A stretch of DNA of 64,000 nucleotides from JAIVGV01 sp032229975 (GTDB lineage: Bacteria; Acidobacteriota; Blastocatellia; Pyrinomonadales; Pyrinomonadaceae). The notes below the pieces were generated by a model. The model made no database searches. It was not told the DNA's origin and saw only the letters and a list, made by a program, of their open reading frames with translations. Position 1 is the first letter of the stretch; each line of letters opens with the position of its first letter. The position numbers were made by a program, and so were the translations under genes. Where the stretch lies: contig JAVXVG010000023.1 of NCBI GenBank assembly GCA_032229975.1, forward strand, positions 15,365-79,364. Direction: 5' to 3'. This document shows, one piece after another, positions 24,545-33,327 of the stretch.

Positions 24545-27054
24545 TGCTTACCTCCGGATGAATTTTTCGCGGCGGAAGAATCTACTACGGCCGGTGCGTG
24601 TTGCGCCGGACAGCCCAAGACTTCCGTGATGACGCGACCGGGGAACTCGCGCGCCCGTCGCGTGAAGTTAGCGCGCAAGGGATCGTCGGGCCGCGCGAAC
24701 TGGCCCGTGAGCGCGAGGAAGGTCGGGGCGAAGCTCAAACTGTCATAAGGCTCTTCGACGATGCGACCGCGTGGGATGCCCGTCGCGTCGCCGCCCGTGA
24801 ACATGAGCGTCGAATGTGTGGAGATGCGGAAGAACGAGCCGTGATTGCCGCCGGGATTGAAGCCGCGCACGTCGAAGTTCCAATGATTGTTAGCGAAGAG
24901 GAGCAGATCGGTTTCGACGAGCAGGCGTTGTCTCCTTCGATAGCGACGGATCAGTTGTTCGTCGCGGCTCAAGCCGGACGCGTCCGTGTCAGTCATCGGC
25001 GTTGTGTGGCGCGCGAACTGTTCGCTCAGCCCGATGAGACCGTTCGAGTAGTCGGTCAAGTGGAGCGCGTGCAGCCACTCTAGCTCGGTGTGCCACGCGG
25101 AGAGCCACGCGGCGCGCGAAGGGCCTGTGGGAAGTTGCAGCTTCTGATCTTCCCAAATCTTGAGCGGCAGGCCATCGCGCAACTGCGCGCGCTCGAAGCG
25201 GACGCGTCCGTCCGCGCCTTGCATCAGATTCGAGATGGGAAGATAGCGCAAAGATAACTCGCCGCCGCGCTCGCGCGCGAGGACGAGGGCCTGCTCGTCG
25301 GAGCTTCGATAGAGCCAGACGGCCGTGTCGGCCCGCAGGTCTTCGGCTGCGTCCGACGATAAGTCTTCGACGGGAATGCGGAGCGAGACGAAATCGACGG
25401 GGCGACTATCCAGTCCGGGCTGAACGTTGTTGCGCACCTTCGTCTCTCGCAGAAGTTGTAGATAGTTGATGCGCGCGAAGCTGCGCGCGAAGTCGAGCGA
25501 GCCGTCTGCGCCGACGACGAGACCGGTGGGCGAGAGGCCGGCCACGTAATCTTGGAGCGCACGGATCGTGTTCGATTCGCCCATCGCGCCTTTGGCGATG
25601 AGGTCGGTAATTTTGAGCTTCGATGGATCGAATGACTCACGGCGCAGCGCGAGCAGATTCGAGAGCGTGCGCAAATATTCCGTGTACTGCCGTGCGTCGG
25701 TCGTCCACGAATCGATCTGCGCGAAGAGCCTGCGCGCAGCCTGATCGCGACCGGCGTCGGCATCGGCCTTCGTCCACTTCTTCGGCTGCGCCTCGTAGAT
25801 GGCCTGCTGCTTCTCGATCAAGTGTTGGAGCGCGCCAAGCTCCTCGGTTAATTCATCGCACAGCTTCTGCCATCCGTTGCGTCGGCGATCAATGGTTGCA
25901 AAGAACGCATCGCGTGCGGCGCGTGTTTGATCACGCGTGAGCTTCTGGGATTGTAGCTGCTGTAAAAGAATTTGCAGGACGTTGAGATCGCTGTCGCGCA
26001 GGTGGATGGCCGCGCGCTCGTTGCCGTCGAAATCGACGAGCGCGGTGGGATAGTCGTTGCTCTGACCTTTCAAGTAGTAAGAGTCGTCGCTCGTCGTGTA
26101 GATGAGCGGGACGAGCGGGTAGAAGCCTTTGACTGCGTAATCGTTCATCAAACGTCGCTTGGTGACGACGTGGTGGCCGCCGCCCTCCGCCGAGCTGAGC
26201 AGGTGGACGAGGTTATAGCCCTGACTGTAAATATGCTCGTCCGTGTTTGTGCCGTGATCGGAGACGACAACGAGGGCCGTCGTGTCAGCCTGCGGCGTTT
26301 TCTGGATCGCCGTCCACACGCGGCCGATTGTCGCGTCGAGGTCTTGCAATGCGGCGAGGTGCGTGGCGCGGTCGCGATTGTGGTGCGCGGCATGATCGAA
26401 CTCGGTCGTGTAGTAGTCGAGGTAGCGCACGCGCGGGTCGTTGAGTTTTGCGATCACCTCGCGCTCCAACTGGCCCATGACGATGTCGCGCCCTTCGAGT
26501 CCCATGACCCACTCGTCGAAGAGATCGTGTGGGGCACGCGAGAAGTAGTTTCGCAGGCCACGGTCGAGCGTCGTCCAACGCGTGCCGCGCTGGTAGAGCT
26601 GGAAGCTGACGTGTCGCTCGTCGTAAGGATAGTTATCGACGAGGAGCGGGATGCCCAGTTCGTCCATCAACTCGACGCCGGGCATATCGACGCGGACGCG
26701 ACCAGCAGAGCCGAGCCAGAAAGGGATGAAGTTGAGATAGTCATAAGAGTGGAGCGTGAGCCGGTCGAACTCGACGTTGCCCTTGACCTGCAAGTGCTGG
26801 CCCGTGTCGAGCATTGACCAAGAGGGGCCTGACAGACTCATGCCGCGCACGTAAAAGTTTTGCAGCCGCGTGCCGCGCTCGTAGAAGACATGCTCGAACC
26901 ACGGGAGCAGACTTCTGCCCGTGCGCTCGTCGCGCTCGTGCACGAAGCGATCAATCTGATCTTGCGAGAGCCCGTCAACTTTGATGACGACGACGCGCTT
27001 TGCCTGCGCGCGCGCGGGAGTGAAGGAAAAGAGAAGGCCGAGCACGACCAACAT
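24541..27054 (-). CDS. Secreted alkaline-phosphatase-superfamily phosphodiesterase
   Basis: About 837 residues from Met 27054, beginning with a short hydrophobic export signal (LVVLGLLFSFTPARAQA). The type I phosphodiesterase/nucleotide pyrophosphatase fold is indicated by VVVIKVDGLSQDQI (first metal Asp) and SLSGPSWSMLDTGQHL (nucleophile region). Further motifs are YYTTEFDHAAHHNRD, LVVVSDHGTNTDEH and GNHGSFFRISTHSTLMF near the C-terminus. A long helical insert lies at about 390-520. The substrate is unknown; phospholipid head-groups or nucleotides are possible. The frame extends to 27264, but that part is encoded by heptamer repeats and is rejected. The stop overlaps the start of the downstream fusion permease. 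Confidence 0.83.
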   Translation of the reverse strand: MLVVLGLLFSFTPARAQAKRVVVIKVDGLSQDQIDRFVHERDERTGRSLLPWFEHVFYERGTRLQNFYVRGMSLSGPSWSMLDTGQHLQVKGNVEFDRLTLHSYDYLNFIPFWLGSAGRVRVDMPGVELMDELGIPLLVDNYPYDERHVSFQLYQRGTRWTTLDRGLRNYFSRAPHDLFDEWVMGLEGRDIVMGQLEREVIAKLNDPRVRYLDYYTTEFDHAAHHNRDRATHLAALQDLDATIGRVWTAIQKTPQADTTALVVVSDHGTNTDEHIYSQGYNLVHLLSSAEGGGHHVVTKRRLMNDYAVKGFYPLVPLIYTTSDDSYYLKGQSNDYPTALVDFDGNERAAIHLRDSDLNVLQILLQQLQSQKLTRDQTRAARDAFFATIDRRRNGWQKLCDELTEELGALQHLIEKQQAIYEAQPKKWTKADADAGRDQAARRLFAQIDSWTTDARQYTEYLRTLSNLLALRRESFDPSKLKITDLIAKGAMGESNTIRALQDYVAGLSPTGLVVGADGSLDFARSFARINYLQLLRETKVRNNVQPGLDSRPVDFVSLRIPVEDLSSDAAEDLRADTAVWLYRSSDEQALVLARERGGELSLRYLPISNLMQGADGRVRFERAQLRDGLPLKIWEDQKLQLPTGPSRAAWLSAWHTELEWLHALHLTDYSNGLIGLSEQFARHTTPMTDTDASGLSRDEQLIRRYRRRQRLLVETDLLLFANNHWNFDVRGFNPGGNHGSFFRISTHSTLMFTGGDATGIPRGRIVEEPYDSLSFAPTFLALTGQFARPDDPLRANFTRRAREFPGRVITEVLGCPAQHAPAVVDSSAAKNSSGGKH

Positions 27055-27142
27055 GATCGCAGATCGCAGGTGACAGATCACAGACCTGTTAATCGCGAAC
27101 TGCAGATTGCAGACCGAGCGATAGCGAATAGTTGATAACGAA
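27053..27142. repeat. Degenerate heptamer array over the start of the phosphodiesterase gene
   Basis: Roughly twelve consecutive 7-base units in one phase. They include CAGATCG, CAGGTGA, CAGATCA, CAGACCT, then TGCAGAT, TGCAGAC, and then TAGCGAA, TAGTTGA, TAACGAA. They extend from the likely start codon upstream and leave no recognisable ribosome-binding site. Confidence 0.6.
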
Positions 27143-27230
27143 CATCGGATTGAAGAAGTGAGAAGATCGCAAAGCGTAAGCGCGAGTGGCGATAGCAACG
27201 ACTCGCCGCGCGCCGCCTCGCCTCTTATAA

Positions 27231-27258
27231 TCCGCAATCCGCAATCCGCAATCCGCAA
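27231..27258. repeat. Perfect TCCGCAA tandem heptamer, 4 copies
   Basis: Four identical TCCGCAA units in direct tandem, ten bases from the stop codon of the upstream minus-strand gene (27269). This is the most regular heptamer run in the window. Confidence 0.85.
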
Positions 27259-27268
27259 TCGCATCGGC

Positions 27269-29338
27269 TCACTCGTTGCCGCCGATGGCGGCGATGATCT
27301 TGGCGTCGGCGGGGGAGATGCGCTGCTGCGTGCGCGCGGCGGCGCGCAGGTAGTCTGCGCTCAACGCGCGCCAGCGCGCGTCCTGCGACTCGTCGCGATA
27401 AATCTTCACGAGTGAGTTCTTGGCCGTCTCGTCGTTGATGCGGAAGAGGCAGTTGAGACAGAGGCTGCGTAACTGTTCATCCGCAGTGCGCGCGAAGATG
27501 CGCGCGACGGCAACGGCAGTCGGGCCATCGGCCCGCTCACCGTGCGCGGCGACGTATTCGAGCGCGCGTCGCACGTCTTCGATCTTCCACTCGACTTCGA
27601 TCTGCGAGCTTGTCTTGGCCGCCTCGCGCAAAAACTTCCGGTGGCGCGCGAGCGTGCGCTCGGTGTCGAGCGTGGCGAGGTTGTCCGCTTCGGCAGAGTC
27701 TTCGCGGTGCGTGTAGAGACCGAAGCTGGCGGTGTTGGCGAGCTTGAAGAGCGCGCGTGTTGTGCGACCGTGGGTGGCGGTAACAAGTTCCTCGCGCCGG
27801 TCGCGGTCGATCTTCGCGGCGAGCCCGTCGGGGCGGCGCGCGTAGTCGAGCAAGGCGGCGTACTGTTCGCGCGCGAGTTGCGCTTCGGCTTGGCGGTCAT
27901 TCTCAAGAGGGTTGAGCGAGACGTGTTCGAGCCGCGCGTTGATCTCTTCGCGCAGGGCCGGATCGAGCGAGGCGTCGATCGAGAGCAGGAGCTTGAGCTG
28001 CGAGTAGGCCCGCAAGCGCGTGGGCTGATTAATATCCATGCCGCGCCTGTCGGTCACCCAATCGTAGCCGGTGCGACCGAGCATGTAGGCGAGATCGAAG
28101 CGCGAGAGGGCCAGAACGTTGCGCGCGAGATCGTTAAGGACTCGCCGCGTCATCTCGCGACCCTTCGGGTTAAGCGTGTCGCGGAAATCGACGAGCAGGA
28201 TCGGAATCTTCGGGTGATCGAGACCGTAGAGCGCAAGGGGGATCATCTCGCGCTTGCGTGCGCCGGGCGAGTCGGCTGTCGTTGCACGACCGTCGGCATC
28301 GAAGTAGCGCGTCTCGGTATAGCCCTTCCAATCGCGCAGGCGCGCATCGTCCCACGGGCTCGCGATGTTGAGGAATCGATTATCGAACTTCTTGCGCGTA
28401 TTAGTTGATGCCACGTCGGCGCGCGTCGTCCAGAGCATCGCGTGCGTGGTCATGCCGTCGGGCATGGCGAGAGGCTCGAAGTAGAGCCCTTCGGCTTCGG
28501 CGCGCTGGCGCAAGAGTTCCCAGTTGTGGCCGCGCGCATCTTCGCCCTGCGAGGTCTCGCGTCGTTCGACTCGTTGCAAATAGAGATCGTCGAGCACGCC
28601 GCCGAAAGTTTTTTGCGTGAGCACGAGTCGCGCCTGAATCTCGCGCCGCTCCGGTTCGGTGAAGAGGGCCTCCTGCCTGTTCGTCGCTCCTTCATAGAGC
28701 GAGAGGATGGCGAGCGCGCGTAGGACGTGGGCCTTGCGATAGTCGTCGAGATTGCGCCGGTAGGTGCGTGAAGAGGCTTTGACGGAGATGCTCACGGGAT
28801 CGACGAGCAGAGCTTGAAGCGACGACAAGAAGATGCGTTGCCACACCTCGCGCTCCGTGCCTGAGAGATCGATGACCGAGGGCGGCACGCCTTCCGCATG
28901 TCTTTTATTCCCGACGCGCGTGTAGAGGAAAGGCACGGCGGACGCCGCGCGCTGCCACGCGGAAGGGCGCGTGTAGGTGTGCATCCAGACGTAGCGCAAA
29001 CGATCATTGTCGCGCGAGGAGTCGCCGAGCGTGTCGCGCAGGATCGAGACAAGCGGCACGTCCACATCTTCGCCCTTCTGGGCCGGAGCGCCGTTGAGAC
29101 TGCCGAAGATGGTCAACAATTCCGCGCCGCCCGCGATGGACACGCGTTCGAGCCGGAAGCAGCTTTGAGGCGCAACCTTGATCTGATCGGTTGAAGGCGC
29201 GAACGATGGCGTGGGGCTCATCGCGTTCGAGACGGTCTGCGCGAATGCAGACGACGCTGCGGCTTGCAGCGCGAAGAGGAGTGCGAGAAGCGTGCGTGTC
29301 ATTCGTCTTGGTCGGGAAAAAACTTTGACGCTTGGCAT
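27269..29338 (-). CDS. Large secreted protein of unknown function
   Basis: About 689 residues from Met 29338, with an N-terminal export signal (MTRTLLALLFALQAAASSAFAQ; Met 29302 is the alternative start). No family was recognised. Visible are a mixed alpha/beta central region (RKREMIPLALYGLDHPKIPILLVDFRDTLNPKG near 360), a Tyr/Arg-rich segment, and a C-terminal part of repeated helices (EDVRRALEYVAAHG, EQLRSLCLNCLFRI, WRALSADYLRAAA) that resembles HEAT repeats. It lies directly upstream of the secreted phosphodiesterase on the same strand, separated only by heptamer repeats, so the two may be cotranscribed and act together in the envelope. Confidence 0.75.
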   Translation of the reverse strand: MPSVKVFSRPRRMTRTLLALLFALQAAASSAFAQTVSNAMSPTPSFAPSTDQIKVAPQSCFRLERVSIAGGAELLTIFGSLNGAPAQKGEDVDVPLVSILRDTLGDSSRDNDRLRYVWMHTYTRPSAWQRAASAVPFLYTRVGNKRHAEGVPPSVIDLSGTEREVWQRIFLSSLQALLVDPVSISVKASSRTYRRNLDDYRKAHVLRALAILSLYEGATNRQEALFTEPERREIQARLVLTQKTFGGVLDDLYLQRVERRETSQGEDARGHNWELLRQRAEAEGLYFEPLAMPDGMTTHAMLWTTRADVASTNTRKKFDNRFLNIASPWDDARLRDWKGYTETRYFDADGRATTADSPGARKREMIPLALYGLDHPKIPILLVDFRDTLNPKGREMTRRVLNDLARNVLALSRFDLAYMLGRTGYDWVTDRRGMDINQPTRLRAYSQLKLLLSIDASLDPALREEINARLEHVSLNPLENDRQAEAQLAREQYAALLDYARRPDGLAAKIDRDRREELVTATHGRTTRALFKLANTASFGLYTHREDSAEADNLATLDTERTLARHRKFLREAAKTSSQIEVEWKIEDVRRALEYVAAHGERADGPTAVAVARIFARTADEQLRSLCLNCLFRINDETAKNSLVKIYRDESQDARWRALSADYLRAAARTQQRISPADAKIIAAIGGNE

Positions 29339-29637
29339 ACTCTCGTCGATCTGTTTCGAGGATGAACGCTCCGCGTGGAGCGGTTTTGCTGCGCCGCGAG
29401 GTACTTGCGCGCAACGTTTACGAGCATGAAAGAACAGATGGAACAACTCACCGCATCGCGTCTGCAACCCTCATGCCCCGCAAGTCTCTTCGTGATACCG
29501 AAGCGGCTTTAGTAAAGAGACGCGCCGCGCCGCCGATATGTTACCTGAAGAATATGTTAACTGCGTCTCCGATGCGTGCACGCGCGACCGGCGTTGCCGA
29601 CTTTCGTCTGTTTCCCGCCTCAACAATCTCTCACGTC

Positions 29638-31389
29638 TCAACGATCACCGTCAGACTTGATCGCCGCGAGCGCAGCCTCATCGAGCACGAACACTTTCGT
29701 AGATGGCACGCCGCCGAGCGCGAGAGTTGCGGCAGGTTGGCTCGCAGCTTCGAGTCGATGTACGAGCGCGTCGTTCGAGAAGTAGCGACGACCGCGCGCG
29801 ACGATGATGGCGTCGCCGATTGAAAGCTGACTTGTTGCCGCGCGATCAGAGAGCGAGACGTTGGCGAGATCGACGCGTCCGGCGCGGCGCGCATAGTAGT
29901 CAAACAACTCCGGCGTCTCGCTCGCCACTTGCGCGCCGGGTCGCACGAGTCGTGCAACGGTCGTCGCCACGTCGGGCGTGCTCGCGTCGTAAAACTCGTC
30001 GTGCGGGAAGTAGTGGCCCACGTGCGCCGTGCCTCCGCCGAGCGCGTTGGTGTAGAGGCGCGGGTGCGGCCCGGCCTCGATTGATGCGTAAGCCGAGAGC
30101 ATGATGACGAGCAAGGCGGCCGCCGCGTGCGCGTAGTTGCGCGCGTTCTCGTTCGCGAAGAGTCGCGCGAGCCGGGAAGCGATGAAGTGTGCTCCGATTG
30201 CTGCGGTGATCAGAACTGCGGGCAGCGCGAATGTGAAATAGCGCGTGAACTTTCCGCCGAGCAGCATGAAGGGAAAGAACCAGAAGAAGAGCCAGAAGAG
30301 TATGAAGTAGCGACCGTCGCCGAGTCGGCGCATGAAGAGCACGGGTAGTCCGACGAGGAATGCGATGATGATTGCGGGCGGCAGCTTGAACGCTATGAAT
30401 GCATAGTAGAAGTACCACGGCGAGCCCTTGAGCCAGAGCGTCATTTGATTACCGTAGAGCCGGCCCATGAACTCGTAGCTATCGTGGCCGATGCGATGCT
30501 CGCCCGCGAAGATGCGCATCTCGTGCCAAGTGCCGGGCAAGAGAATCGTCGGATTAAAAACGACGAACGCGGCAGTAGCGACAGCGAAGAAGATGAGCCA
30601 CTTTTTCTTGCCCATGCGCCAGCGCGTCGAAGGGATGCCTTGAAAGACCCAGTAGTATGCTCCGCTAATGGCGAACAGATGCGGCAGATATTTCGATGCC
30701 ATCATCGCGCCCAGACACACGGCAGTTGCGTGATAAAAAAGATCGGGCCTGCGCGCGCCTGTCTCCGCCGCACGCTGGCCGCGCAGCCAGAAGACGTTGG
30801 CGAGCAAGAAGAAGAAGAGGAAGAATGTGTCCTCCTTTGCGATGCGGTTGAAACCTATCGCCTGCGGATCACAGGCCCACAAAGCGGCCGCGACGAGCGC
30901 GGTCGGCGTGCCGAATAGCTCCGCGACGACGAAGAAGATGAGCAGCGACGTGAGCGCGCCGAGGATCGCGCCGGGCAGACGCAACGCAGTCTCGATTGGA
31001 ACTTCGAGCGAAGCCTGATCGCGTGCGAGCGCGCTCGCGTTCCAACGCTCGCACGCGACGACGCTCGCCGTGAGCATCGCCTTCATCAGCATCGGGTGTT
31101 CGCCGTTCGCGGAACTCAGGCCCTTCGCGCGATACTCTTCGACGGCGCGCAGCTTGTTCAACTCGTCCTCACTCAACCCTTCCGCGCTCAAGCGCGTCGC
31201 GCGAAAGCCGAAGCCGACCAAGACTGTGAGCGACATGATCGCGATGACGAGCGTGCGACCGAGCGCGCCGGAACGGGCCTCTTCACGCGACGCCTGCGAA
31301 AGACGCGCGGTCGTGACGGACGTTGCTGTTGTTGATGCCGACGCAGACAAACGTTGCTCCTGAATTCGCTTTAATGCGCGCACGCTCAA
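29638..31389 (-). CDS. GT39-type polyprenyl-phosphate-sugar glycosyltransferase
   Basis: 583-residue integral membrane protein of the dolichyl-phosphate-mannose mannosyltransferase/ArnT-like family (PMT_2). A cytoplasmic N-terminal tail of about 45 residues precedes around ten transmembrane helices. The acidic catalytic pair is in EGLSEDELNKLRAVEEY near residue 72. A further periplasmic-loop signature is NGEHPMLMKAML. The C-terminal 120 residues are soluble and periplasmic. It probably transfers a sugar from a lipid carrier to a protein or lipid outside the membrane. The TTG start overlaps the stop of the upstream FHA-protease gene as TTGA, so the two are coupled. Confidence 0.85.
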   Translation of the reverse strand: MSVRALKRIQEQRLSASASTTATSVTTARLSQASREEARSGALGRTLVIAIMSLTVLVGFGFRATRLSAEGLSEDELNKLRAVEEYRAKGLSSANGEHPMLMKAMLTASVVACERWNASALARDQASLEVPIETALRLPGAILGALTSLLIFFVVAELFGTPTALVAAALWACDPQAIGFNRIAKEDTFFLFFFLLANVFWLRGQRAAETGARRPDLFYHATAVCLGAMMASKYLPHLFAISGAYYWVFQGIPSTRWRMGKKKWLIFFAVATAAFVVFNPTILLPGTWHEMRIFAGEHRIGHDSYEFMGRLYGNQMTLWLKGSPWYFYYAFIAFKLPPAIIIAFLVGLPVLFMRRLGDGRYFILFWLFFWFFPFMLLGGKFTRYFTFALPAVLITAAIGAHFIASRLARLFANENARNYAHAAAALLVIMLSAYASIEAGPHPRLYTNALGGGTAHVGHYFPHDEFYDASTPDVATTVARLVRPGAQVASETPELFDYYARRAGRVDLANVSLSDRAATSQLSIGDAIIVARGRRYFSNDALVHRLEAASQPAATLALGGVPSTKVFVLDEAALAAIKSDGDR

Positions 31390-33023
31390 TGTTGCTGGTC
31401 AACGCCGGCCGCCGCAGTCTTGGTCTCTTTCGCGTTCGGGTTGTTGGCCGCATCGGCGGCGGGCGGTTGCGGAGAAGTCCAGCCAGCGTGTTCGAGCAAG
31501 GGCAGCGCGAAGCGGACGGGGACTGCAAAGTTGGCATCGGTGATCTCTGTGAAGACAGCGAAGTTGATACCGATGACGCGACCCGACTGTCCGAAGAGCG
31601 GCGCGCCCGATCCGCCCTCGGCAGTGCGCGCGTCATAGACGATGCGATGCGTCTCCACGTCGGCGACGTGGCCCTGCGTCGTGAACGGCTTGATCAAATT
31701 GCGCTCTGCGAGATGCGAGACGAGCACGTCGAGCGAAGAGCCATAGCGTTGCTTGATCGATGCCGACATCTCGTCAGGCAGTGACGCGAGGATACGATCC
31801 GGCCCCGAAGGATAGCCCATCAACACGACGGGCTTACCGACAGTCGCCGCGTCTGTGTTCTCGTCTAACAGGAGCACAGGGATGTTCGCGGGGAGTTGCG
31901 CCGCGTCGATCATACAGACTGCCAAGTCGTCGCGTTGCGAAACTTGTTTGACCTTCAATGTGAGCGGCTGCGTCTGACCGGGGAAGTATGCGAGCAAGCG
32001 CGTGAGCTTCGGCTTACCAGCCGCGCTGCTGCCGAAGACCATCGAGCGTTCATCAGCTTGCCACGGTTCGGCGGCGACGTGGCGATTCGTCAAGACGTAT
32101 CCGCCGCCGACGTGGAAGCCCGTGCCAACGTAAGGGAACTCCGCGATGGCCCCCTTGCCGTCGGGCGTCAGAAAAGTTGTCTGCGTGTCGGTCGCCGCCG
32201 GATCGACGGGCGTGTCGGGCGAAGCGGGTTCGGGATAGCGCAAGGGGCGGCCCGTGCCCTGTTCGACGAAGATGTACACGCCGGAGATGAGACAGACGCC
32301 GCTACCGAACTTGCTGCGAATGGTGGGCGCGAGCGAGAGACTGTTGATGATGTCGTTATTGGTTTGCGTGACCTGATTGAACTGCGTCTGCGACTGTCGC
32401 ACTTGTTCGTTCATGCGCGCGATCTCTGCGTTCTGCTCTTCGAGCCGGCGGCGACTCTGCTTCAACTCCTTGAAGCCAGCGAAGCCTAGATAGAGCGTGC
32501 CGCCGACGAGCGCAAGCGCGAAGAGGAAGATGAGCAGCTTCGTGCTCGTGTTGATCTCGCGCACCAGCTCGCGCGTGAACTCGCGCAGGAAAACTTTCGC
32601 GTCGTCGCGTCGCGCGGTCGCCGCAGCTTCGAGCGCGGCCTGCTCGATGAAGGGTGCGACGTGCACGTCGCCGACGCCACTGCGTTTACCGGGCACGAGC
32701 GCGGTCGGAGCTTCGACGGGGAAGAAGCGCAGCGTGAGTGCGCCGTCGGGGAGCTGGACTTTGTCGCCGTCGGAGATGATCACGCCCGCGCGAAGCGGCG
32801 AGCCGTTGAGTGTGAGATCGAGTGTGGGATCGAAGTCGGCGACTTGATAGTGGCCGTCTTCGCGTTCGAGTTGGAGGAGGAGATCGCGTGCGGCGGGGAC
32901 GGCTTCGCGCACGAGCCGCAGATCGCAGTCCGCGCCCGCGCCGATGCGTATGCGTTCCTGCGTCAGGAGTTCGGTGTGGCGCTCGCGCCCGACCTCTAAA
33001 TGGACAACCAGACCACTCGCCAT
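31386..33023 (-). CDS. FHA-domain transmembrane trypsin-like protease
   Basis: 545 residues. Residues 1-105 resemble an FHA phosphothreonine-binding domain (RIRIGAGADCDLRLV, then LTLNGSPLRAGVIISDGDKVQL). A linker leads to one transmembrane helix near 165-182 (LLIFLFALALVGGTLYLGFAG), then a coiled coil (about 185-235). The rest is a trypsin-2/HtrA-like domain, with His315 in LTNRHVAAE, Asp366 in RDDLAVCMID and Ser472 in GGSGAPLFG. The catalytic triad is therefore intact. With FHA in the cytoplasm and protease in the periplasm it could link Ser/Thr-kinase signalling to envelope proteolysis. No kinase is in the window. Confidence 0.88.
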   Translation of the reverse strand: MASGLVVHLEVGRERHTELLTQERIRIGAGADCDLRLVREAVPAARDLLLQLEREDGHYQVADFDPTLDLTLNGSPLRAGVIISDGDKVQLPDGALTLRFFPVEAPTALVPGKRSGVGDVHVAPFIEQAALEAAATARRDDAKVFLREFTRELVREINTSTKLLIFLFALALVGGTLYLGFAGFKELKQSRRRLEEQNAEIARMNEQVRQSQTQFNQVTQTNNDIINSLSLAPTIRSKFGSGVCLISGVYIFVEQGTGRPLRYPEPASPDTPVDPAATDTQTTFLTPDGKGAIAEFPYVGTGFHVGGGYVLTNRHVAAEPWQADERSMVFGSSAAGKPKLTRLLAYFPGQTQPLTLKVKQVSQRDDLAVCMIDAAQLPANIPVLLLDENTDAATVGKPVVLMGYPSGPDRILASLPDEMSASIKQRYGSSLDVLVSHLAERNLIKPFTTQGHVADVETHRIVYDARTAEGGSGAPLFGQSGRVIGINFAVFTEITDANFAVPVRFALPLLEHAGWTSPQPPAADAANNPNAKETKTAAAGVDQQH

Positions 33024-33327
33024 GCGACTTCTCGAAACTCCGCGCCGACAAAAAACTTCGCACCGATAAAAATGAAGCGACCGCGTCCTCGACCGCGCCG
33101 AAAAATTCTCGCTGTCGCAGTCGCGCAGTCGCCTGCGACGGCGATTGTATATTAAGATTTAGGTGCGAGCAAAAAAGGAGGCTGCGGGAAGCGGCGAGAA
33201 GTCGGTGCAGCATGGCCGCTCTCAAACTTCGCCTGCAACAAACCGGCGCGCGCCACCATCAAAGCTCGCGCAGGGGAAGGTCCGGCCGGAAGTCAATCCA
33301 CACACTTGAAAGTAGAGTAGAGAGTTT
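33024..33327. other. Divergent intergenic region
   Basis: 304 bases between two divergent genes, so it should contain promoters for both. A TATATT hexamer at 33148-33153 could serve as a plus-strand -10, but no good -35 was found 17 bases upstream. No RNA gene, repeat array or credible small ORF was seen. Confidence 0.4.

Noticed and set aside
27231..27258. CRISPR array
   Set aside because: Units are only 7 bp in direct tandem with no spacers, and no cas genes are present.
27055..27264. N-terminal extension of the phosphodiesterase frame
   Set aside because: It is translated heptamer repeat (reading like IADCGLRI) rather than protein, and the export signal begins at Met 27054.
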